Shown here in pieces: positions 25,530-31,712 of a stretch of DNA of 31,712 nt. The DNA is from DASUNQ01 sp036277075 (GTDB lineage Bacteria > Acidobacteriota > Thermoanaerobaculia > Multivoradales > UBA5704), in NCBI GenBank assembly GCA_036277075.1, contig DASUNQ010000274.1:1-31712 (forward strand). The letters run 5' to 3'. Made by a program: the position numbers and the translations under genes. The notes under the pieces are model-generated. The model saw only the letters and a program-made list of their open reading frames with translations, was not told the origin of the DNA and ran no database searches. Positions within the stretch are counted from its first letter, which is position 1, and each line of letters starts with the position of its first letter.

Positions 25530-25640
25530 TGGCAAGGTTATAAGAGCAGATTACCAGAGCGCCACACATGCGCGTTTGTCAAACTATGTACCGGAAGATT
25601 TGGTAACCATTCGGGAGCAGAGGTTGGGTAGTGAGGCTAG
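25522..25640 (+). pseudogene. Possible truncated start of a third island gene
   Basis: An ATG at 25522 overlaps the HEPN stop (ATGCCTAG) and opens ~40 codons with the same low-GC codon use as the island (MPSGKVIRADYQSATHARL, then SNYVPEDLVTIREQRLGSEAS). After ~25640 the frame continues into GC-rich sequence antisense to ftsB, which is not a credible protein. This looks like a third co-translated gene cut off at the island's right edge. No family is recognisable in the remnant. Confidence 0.4.
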
Positions 25641-25954
25641 CTACCGCCGCGGCGGCGCGTCCTCGGGCGGGAGGACGATCACGACGTCGCCGGGCCGCAC
25701 CAGGCCCAGCTCCTCGCGCGCCAGCCGCTCGAGCGTCGAGGGGTCGCTCTTCAGCCGCTCGATGCGGCCCTCGAGCTGGCCGATCCGCCCCTCCGCCTCC
25801 GCGATCTCCTGCTCGAGCCCCGCGGCGCGCGCCCGAGCCTCCGCCAGGTCCTGCCAGCTCCTCACCCCCGCCGCGGCGAGCAGCACGAGCGCGCCGACGA
25901 CGACGGCGCCGAGCACCGGCCGGAAGGAGTCCTGTCGCGCGGGCGCCGCCGGGG

Positions 25955-25958
<4 letters not shown>
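25641..25958 (-). CDS. ftsB: Septum formation initiator / FtsB-like cell-division protein
   Basis: A 105-residue bitopic protein of the DivIC/FtsB family: a short cytoplasmic N-terminus, one membrane span (RPVLGAVVVGALVLLAAAGVRSW, ~13-34), then a heptad-rich coiled coil (ARAAGLEQEIAEAEGRIGQLEGRIERLKSDP). The FtsB-type closing box is PSTLERLAREELGLVRPGDVVIVL. It links FtsL and FtsQ in the divisome. The ATG overlaps the enolase stop by 4 nt (ATGA), and eno-ftsB is a widely conserved pair, so the genes are translationally coupled. The 3' end abuts the low-GC island, which has inserted right at its stop codon without damaging it. Confidence 0.9.
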
Positions 25959-27271
<1,313 letters not shown>

Positions 27272-27278
27272 TTCCGCA

Positions 27279-27328
27279 AGGTTAGCCGTAAACCTCCGTC
27301 ACGACAAGGCTTGTGGGCGTGCTAGATT
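27279..27328. promoter_or_regulatory. Interleaved divergent promoters, eno (-) and methyltransferase (+)
   Basis: Minus strand: TTGTCG (27302-27307) and TAACCT (27279-27284) with 17 nt between, 7 nt before the eno ATG. Plus strand: TAGATT (27323-27328), 8 nt before the GTG at 27337. The rightward -35 is not clear. The gap between coding regions is only 65 nt, so the two promoters must overlap. Confidence 0.5.
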
Positions 27329-27336
27329 GCCGCGCC

Positions 27337-27975
27337 GTGCCCCTCTTCGCGCGCAGCGCCCCGCCGCAGCCGCCGTTGCGGCTCCACGTCGGCAGCGGCC
27401 GGGCGCGCCTCGAGGGGTGGGTGAACATCGACCTCCAGGCGCTGCCCGGCGTCGACGTCGTCGCCGACGTCACGCAGGGGCTCGACTTCTCCGACATCGA
27501 GGCGATCTTCGCCGAGCACTTCCTCGAGCACCTGCCGGTCGACGCCGCGCTCGCCTTCTTGCTCGAGGCCCACCGCGTGCTGGCGGCGGACGGCTGGCTG
27601 CGGCTCTCGACCCCGAACCTCGACTGGGTCTGGGCCACGCACTACAAGCTGGACTGCGACGCCGCGGTCAAGCGCTCGGCCGCGATCCAGCTCAACCGCG
27701 CCTTCCACGGCTGGGAGCACCAGTTCCTGTGGAACCGCGAGCTCCTCGGCGAGGCCTTCGCGGCCTGCGGCTTCGCCGCGCCGCGCTGGTGCCGCTGGGG
27801 GGAGAGCGAGCTGCCGGTCTTCCGGGGCATCGAGCGCCACGAGACCTACGAGGACTCCGCGGAGCTGCCGCACGTGCTCATCGCCGAGGCGCGGAAAGGG
27901 GAGCCGCAGCCGGCCCGCCTGGCCGCCCTGCGCGAGCTCCTCGAGCGCGAGTTCCTGATGCACCTGAAAGGGTAG
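27337..27975 (+). CDS. SAM-dependent methyltransferase (class I-like)
   Basis: About 212 residues. Motif I appears as LRLHVGSGRARLEGWVNIDLQ, with the SAM-binding loop HVGSG and an acidic residue closing the next strand (NIDLQ). The acidic loop continues EAIFAEHFLEHLPVDAALAFLLEAHRVLAADGWLRLSTPN, the methyltransferase type 11/predicted SAM-dependent family signature. It then has FHGWEHQFLWNRELLGEAFAACGF. The family often acts on sugars or small molecules in surface polysaccharide clusters. The substrate here is unknown. The GTG at 27337 is preferred since TAGATT lies 8 nt upstream. GTG at 27313 is the alternative. It probably forms a unit with the SGNH hydrolase gene, 93 nt further on. Confidence 0.8.
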   Translation: MPLFARSAPPQPPLRLHVGSGRARLEGWVNIDLQALPGVDVVADVTQGLDFSDIEAIFAEHFLEHLPVDAALAFLLEAHRVLAADGWLRLSTPNLDWVWATHYKLDCDAAVKRSAAIQLNRAFHGWEHQFLWNRELLGEAFAACGFAAPRWCRWGESELPVFRGIERHETYEDSAELPHVLIAEARKGEPQPARLAALRELLEREFLMHLKG

Positions 27976-28068
27976 ACGAGCCCGCCCCCCCGCTCCCGGA
28001 GCGTGGCGGACGGGCGCCGCTCGCCCGGTGCGACGCTGCGCGCTCACGCCGCGTAGACCTCCGCGGCG

Positions 28069-29553
28069 ATGTCCACCACGCGCCGGGAGGTGCTGCTCGA
28101 TCCTCTCGCCGCCCGCCTCCTTCTGGCGCTCGGCGCCGTCGGCCTTGCCGGGACGGTGCTCTGCGCCGCCGGCTGGCTGCAGTGCGTGCGGCGGCCGGCG
28201 CCGCTCGAGCGGATCGGCGCGGAGCAGCGGCAGGTGCTGCTCGCGGACCTGCTCCGGCAGAGCCCCGGAGCGTTCGTGCCGGCCTGGTTCCACCCGCCCG
28301 TCGGCTACACGCTCAAGCCGGGACGGCGGATCCGCGCCTGGGGCGATGACTTCGTCGCCAACGAGCTCGGGTACCGCACCTGGCCCCCACAGAAGCGAGC
28401 CGGCACCTTCCGGGTGGTCTTCGCTGGAGACTCCTGGACCTTCGGCCTCGGCGTGCGCCGGGAGGAGTCGTTTCCGCACCAGTTCGAGCTCCTGGCCCAC
28501 CGCGCCGTCGCCGGGCGGAGGGTGGAGGCCTGGAACCTCGGCCTGCCCGGCTACAACACGCTCAACGAGCTGGCCGCCTTGGAGTTCTTCTTCGAACGGC
28601 TGCGTCCAGACCTCGTGGTCCTCTGTCCGACGTCCAACGATCGGGACAGCGGCGGCGCGGTACTGCCGAACGGATCGCTCACGCGGGCCGGCGTGCAGGA
28701 CGACGGCCTGGGAGCCGACCACTCGCTCGTCTATCGCCTGCGGGTTCTCGACTCGCACCAGTTCCGCTCCCGTTGGCGCGCCGCCTTCGCGGCCGTCCGG
28801 CGCACCGAGCAGCGTCTCCGGAGGCAACGGGTTCCGCTGCTCCTCTTCTTCGCCGCCACCTGGCCCGAGCCGTTCGCCCACCGGTTGGTCGCCGAAGCCG
28901 GCCTCGCGGCTCCTTACGTGATCACGCCTCCGGAGCTGACCGGCCGGAGCTGGCGCAACCCCCCGCCCTTCCGCCACGGCACGCCGGCCGCCAACCAGCT
29001 CTACGGTCAGATGGTCTACCGCGGCGCCGCTCACCTGTTCGGCTGGCCGGCGCTCGCCGGCGCCGACCCTCGGGGAGCGGTGCCGGTCTACGCTGCGCAG
29101 GAGGCTGCGACCCGGGCGAGCGGCGTCGAGACGCTCTTGAGGGGGGAGACCCGTCGGCTGCCCGAGAGCTACCGGCCTTCGCCCCGCGCCGAGGTCCAGT
29201 GCGTCGGCCCGATGGAGTGCGCGACGGGCCTCATGGGACAGGCGACCACGGTCCTGGTGCGCCGGCGGCCGGGCGCAACGCGCCTCCGCGTCAGCGTGCG
29301 GCGGCTCGCCGAGGCGCCATCGCTCTACCCGCTCGCGTTGTCGATCGAGATTCCGTCGCCGGCGGGCGGCAGCCGCCGCGTCGTCTCGGTGCCGGCGGAC
29401 GGCCCCGAGGTCCACTCCTTCGCGCTGCCTCTGCCTGGAGACGTCGCCGCCGGCGCCGCGCTCGACGTGGTGCTGCGCGCCGAGCGCGTGGCGGCGGCGC
29501 CGCAGGCGCTCGCGGCGCGCTCGCTCCTCGTCGCGGAGATCGCTCAGGAATAG
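28069..29553 (+). CDS. SGNH/GDSL-like hydrolase, membrane-anchored
   Basis: A 494-residue protein with an N-terminal membrane anchor (ARLLLALGAVGLAGTVLCAAGWL) and an SGNH hydrolase domain. Block I is VVFAGDSWTFGLGV (nucleophile Ser122). Block II is NLGLPGYNTLNE (Gly), and the block III region is VVLCPTSNDRD (Asn). A candidate block V with the base histidine is HGTPAANQLYG, but its Asp/His spacing is unusual, so catalysis is not certain. The C-terminal ~120 residues form a beta-rich unknown domain. Such proteins commonly de-acetylate or modify surface polysaccharides, which would fit the methyltransferase gene upstream (inference). TAGACC lies 9 nt before the ATG. GC is a few percent lower than in most neighbours. 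Confidence 0.8.
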   Translation: MSTTRREVLLDPLAARLLLALGAVGLAGTVLCAAGWLQCVRRPAPLERIGAEQRQVLLADLLRQSPGAFVPAWFHPPVGYTLKPGRRIRAWGDDFVANELGYRTWPPQKRAGTFRVVFAGDSWTFGLGVRREESFPHQFELLAHRAVAGRRVEAWNLGLPGYNTLNELAALEFFFERLRPDLVVLCPTSNDRDSGGAVLPNGSLTRAGVQDDGLGADHSLVYRLRVLDSHQFRSRWRAAFAAVRRTEQRLRRQRVPLLLFFAATWPEPFAHRLVAEAGLAAPYVITPPELTGRSWRNPPPFRHGTPAANQLYGQMVYRGAAHLFGWPALAGADPRGAVPVYAAQEAATRASGVETLLRGETRRLPESYRPSPRAEVQCVGPMECATGLMGQATTVLVRRRPGATRLRVSVRRLAEAPSLYPLALSIEIPSPAGGSRRVVSVPADGPEVHSFALPLPGDVAAGAALDVVLRAERVAAAPQALAARSLLVAEIAQE

Positions 29554-29578
29554 CCGAGCCGCGGGCGGGGTTTTTCCC

Positions 29579-29607
29579 TTGACACGCAAGGGGACGCGTG
29601 GGACACT
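29579..29607 (+). promoter_or_regulatory. Promoter of tRNA-fMet
   Basis: TTGACA (29579-29584), 17 nt, then GACACT (29602-29607). The predicted start near 29614 leaves a ~22-nt 5' leader before the tRNA. The perfect -35 and exact spacing support it despite the weak -10. Confidence 0.6.
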
Positions 29608-29635
29608 GCCGCCTCCCCGAAGCAGGGGACACCGA

Positions 29636-29713
<78 letters not shown>

Positions 29714-29720
29714 GATTGTT

Positions 29721-29756
29721 AAGAGGGCCGCTGATAAGGCGGCCCTCTTTGCTTTT
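29721..29756 (+). terminator. Rho-independent terminator of tRNA-fMet
   Basis: AAGAGGGCCGC (29721-29731) pairs perfectly with GCGGCCCTCTT (29739-29749) over an 7-nt loop, followed by TTTGCTTTT. It lies 9 nt after the tRNA 3' end. Confidence 0.85.
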
Positions 29757-29797
29757 CAGGTGAGCATCCTCGCGCGGGCGGCCTTACTGCACTGATC

Positions 29798-29841
29798 CCA
29801 TCTCCCTCACCCCTGGCCCCTCTCCCACATGGGAGAGGGGG
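29798..29841. repeat. REP-like repeat with 10-bp hairpin
   Basis: CCCCTCTCCC (29817-29826), loop ACAT, GGGAGAGGGG (29831-29840), preceded by CCCATCTCCCTCACCCCTGG. The CCCTCACCCC...CCCTCTCCC...GGGAGAGGG pattern recurs as an extragenic repeat in many high-GC proteobacterial genomes. Here it sits between the tRNA terminator and the 3' end of the convergent MFS gene, where it could also terminate that transcript. Confidence 0.6.
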
Positions 29842-29848
29842 ACGAAGC

Positions 29849-31081
29849 TCAGAGTCCTTTCGCCGCCGCTTCAGAGGCCGCCGCCACCTCGACCGGGACG
29901 GCGGGCTGGCGCGTGGGCTCTTCGCGCACCTGGCGGGTGAGGACCGAGACTCCGAGCATCAGCGTGGCGGCGATCCAGAAGGGGTAGCGCGGGCCGAGCT
30001 CGTAGGCGAGGCCGGCCATGAGCGGCCCGACCATCCGCGAGACGCCTCCGAAGGACTGCTGGACGCCGAGCGCCTGGCCCACCTCGCGGCGCGGCACCTG
30101 GCGCGAGACGAGCGCGGTGGTGGCGGGGAAGAGGAGAGCGGTGCCGACCGGCACGAAGACGACGGCCAGGGCGAGCAGCGGCAGGCTCGGCATCGCCGGC
30201 AGCACGAGCAGCCCGGCGACCAGCGTCAGCGCTCCCAGCCGCAGCGCGCCGACCTCGCCGAAACGGCGCACCGCCGGCCCCAGGAGGAAGGCGCGGACCG
30301 CCACGTTGAGGCCGCCGATGTAGACGAAGAAGAAGCCGATCGTGTTCTCGGTGACGCCGAAGAGGTCGCCGAGGTAGAGCCCGAAGATGCTGTTCATGGC
30401 GAAGAACGCCATCATCCCGACGGCGTAGATCCAGACCAGCGAGGAGACCGGCGCGAGCGGGTGGCGGAGCACCTCGAAGATCGAGCGGCGCACCGAGCGG
30501 CGGGCGGCTGGCGCCGGGGCGCCGGCGGGCTCTTCGTGCGGCGGCGGCTCGGAGAGCCAGAAGAAGCCCGCGGCGATGTTGACGAAGCAGAGCGCGGCGG
30601 CGAGGAAGCCGGGGGCGTGGGGGCCGAGGTTGCGCGACAGCGAGCCGGCGCCGGCGCCGAGCATGACGCCGAGGTTGGTCGCCACCGTCAGCCAGCCGAG
30701 GGCCTGCGTGCGGTCGCGCGCCGGCACCGAGTCGGTGACGTAGGCCTGGACGACGCCGACGATGCCGCCCCCCACCCCCTGCAGCAGGCGCATGAGGAAG
30801 AGCAGCGGCAGCGTGTTCGCCAGACCGAAGGCGAGATAGGCGAGCGCCGACGCGGTCAAGCCGGCGAGGATCATCGGCCGCCGCCCGTAGCGGTCGGAGA
30901 GGCGCCCCCAGAGCGGGGCGGTGGCGAGCTGGGCGAAGGGGTAGCAGGAGTAGAGGACGCCGTAGAGCGCCGGGCTGGCGCCGAACCGGGTGGCGTAGAA
31001 CGGGAGCAGCGGCACGACGATCATCGTGCCGAACATGTCGGCGCCGGCGATCGCCATCAGCACCCAGAGGCGGCGGGTCAA
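29849..31081 (-). CDS. MFS transporter, TCR/TetA-like drug:H+ antiporter group
   Basis: A 410-residue protein with 12 membrane segments. It has the A-motif LWGRLSDRYGRRPMI between helices 2 and 3, an RLLQGVGGGIVGVVQAYVTD motif, and GWLTVATNLGVMLGAGAGSL, all as in TetA-like exporters. A central basic loop follows helix 6 (EEPAGAPAPAARRSVRRSIF). Drug specificity cannot be read from sequence, so resistance is not implied. The start ATG overlaps the stop of the ABC permease gene by 4 nt (ATGA on the minus strand), so it is co-translated with an ABC system that lies mostly beyond the window. The REP-like hairpin lies just after its stop. Confidence 0.9.
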   Translation of the reverse strand: MTRRLWVLMAIAGADMFGTMIVVPLLPFYATRFGASPALYGVLYSCYPFAQLATAPLWGRLSDRYGRRPMILAGLTASALAYLAFGLANTLPLLFLMRLLQGVGGGIVGVVQAYVTDSVPARDRTQALGWLTVATNLGVMLGAGAGSLSRNLGPHAPGFLAAALCFVNIAAGFFWLSEPPPHEEPAGAPAPAARRSVRRSIFEVLRHPLAPVSSLVWIYAVGMMAFFAMNSIFGLYLGDLFGVTENTIGFFFVYIGGLNVAVRAFLLGPAVRRFGEVGALRLGALTLVAGLLVLPAMPSLPLLALAVVFVPVGTALLFPATTALVSRQVPRREVGQALGVQQSFGGVSRMVGPLMAGLAYELGPRYPFWIAATLMLGVSVLTRQVREEPTRQPAVPVEVAAASEAAAKGL

Positions 31082-31712
31082 AGCTCCCGCCCCTCGCCGC
31101 GCAGCGCGAAGGCGCCGGCCGAGGCCGCCATCAGCAGCACGCCGTAGGCGGCGGCGAGCCCCAGCTCCTGGAGCCGCAGCCCGCTCAGGATCTCGATCGC
31201 GATGGGGCGGGTCTCGAAGGTGTAGAGGACGATCGAGGTCACGAAGTCCCCCAGCGCGGTGACGAAGGCCAGGGCGGCGCCGGCGGCGAGCGCCGGGCGG
31301 AGCAGCGGCAAGGTGATACGCCGCAGGCGGCGGAAGGTTCCCGCGCCGAGCGAGGCGGCGGCCTCGTCGAGCGCCGGGTCGAGCTGGCGCAGCCCCGCCA
31401 GCGAAGCGCGGCCGGTCAGCGGCAGGCCGCGCACGAGGTAGGCGAGCGGCAGGATGGCCGGCGTGCCGATCAGCAGGAAGCGTCCCTGCCAGGGGGCGTC
31501 GACGCTCATCGCCACCGCCAGCGCGACCGCGAAGACGGTGCCGGGGAGGGCCCAGGGGACGGCGAGGAGCCCTTCGAGCAGGGCGGCGAGCCGGCCGCCG
31601 CGGCGCCGTGCGACGAGCGCCGCCGCGAGCCCCAGCGCCGCCGCCGCGGCGGTCGCGGCGGTCGCCATCCAGAGCGAGTTGGCGACCGGGCGCAGGCGCT
31701 CGGCGGAGGAGA
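31078..31712 (-). CDS. ABC transporter permease, iron/sulfate-type, C-terminal part (5' end outside window)
   Basis: The frame is open to the window end. 211 residues are visible, all of a binding-protein-dependent permease (BPD_transp_1) of the FbpB/ThiP/CysT-like group. It shows five membrane segments, with a conserved cytoplasmic EAA loop, here EAAASLGAGTFRRLRRITLPLLRPALAAG, which contacts the ATPase. LLAVPWALPGTVFAVAL precedes it. FbpB-type permeases are usually fusions of two such halves, so the missing 5' part may include another. The frame does not need the internal ATG at 31668. Its last 4 nt overlap the MFS start. Confidence 0.88.
   Translation of the reverse strand, partial: SSAERLRPVANSLWMATAATAAAAALGLAAALVARRRGGRLAALLEGLLAVPWALPGTVFAVALAVAMSVDAPWQGRFLLIGTPAILPLAYLVRGLPLTGRASLAGLRQLDPALDEAAASLGAGTFRRLRRITLPLLRPALAAGAALAFVTALGDFVTSIVLYTFETRPIAIEILSGLRLQELGLAAAYGVLLMAASAGAFALRGEGREL

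Overview
This is a very GC-rich bacterial chromosome segment. It carries a DprA-TopA housekeeping pair, enolase and FtsB, many secreted or outer-envelope proteins (OmpA-type, lipoproteins, DUF885, DUF5715+LysM, M48, erythromycin-esterase-like), and a SelD that contains selenocysteine. This mix suggests a Gram-negative, high-GC soil or sediment lineage. An Acidobacteriota-like genome fits, but that is an inference, because nothing in the window fixes the phylum. Most genes are tightly packed, with overlapping ends, on both strands.

Layout. 1-7050: C-terminal half of DprA, TopA, a DoxX membrane protein (minus), DUF547 plus a frameshifted radical SAM gene, a nucleoside hydrolase (minus) and a CBM9-like protein. 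7040-11509 (minus): an envelope block of lipoprotein, OmpA-type protein and aquaporin, then a DUF5715/LysM protein and an S33-type alpha/beta hydrolase. 11608-17089: Sec-containing selD (in-frame TGA plus SECIS-like hairpin), an MFS transporter, a DUF885 peptidase and an erythromycin-esterase-like protein. 17090-19352: a degenerate 21-bp tandem repeat, a VapBC-type toxin-antitoxin pair with a clear promoter/operator, YceH (DUF480), and a cold-shock gene with a long leader and a terminator. 19369-23284: an M48 lipoprotein protease, an ArnT-like membrane glycosyltransferase carrying an in-frame palindromic insert, and a divergent CPA2 antiporter whose 5' end overlaps it.

23285-25640 is an island of clearly lower GC and different codon use. 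It has its own strong promoter (TTGACA-17-TAAGCT). It encodes a two-domain protein with a guanylate-kinase-like P-loop domain and a nucleoside 2-deoxyribosyltransferase-like domain, broken by a +1 shift at a G5 run. Next come a HEPN-like protein with an Rx4H motif, and what looks like the cut-off start of a third gene. The architecture suggests a nucleotide-targeting, RNase-type defence module. It is the best candidate here for an undescribed system.

25641-31712: ftsB-eno (4-nt overlap), a methyltransferase, an SGNH hydrolase, an initiator tRNA-fMet with promoter and terminator, a REP-like hairpin, an MFS transporter, and the end of an ABC permease gene.

A recurring regulatory theme is a -10-like hexamer (TANNNT or TAGANN) only 6-10 nt before the start codon at about ten genes, which suggests widespread leaderless transcription. 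Two apparent single-base frameshifts (about 4.69 kb and 24.37 kb) could be genuine or could be assembly errors.
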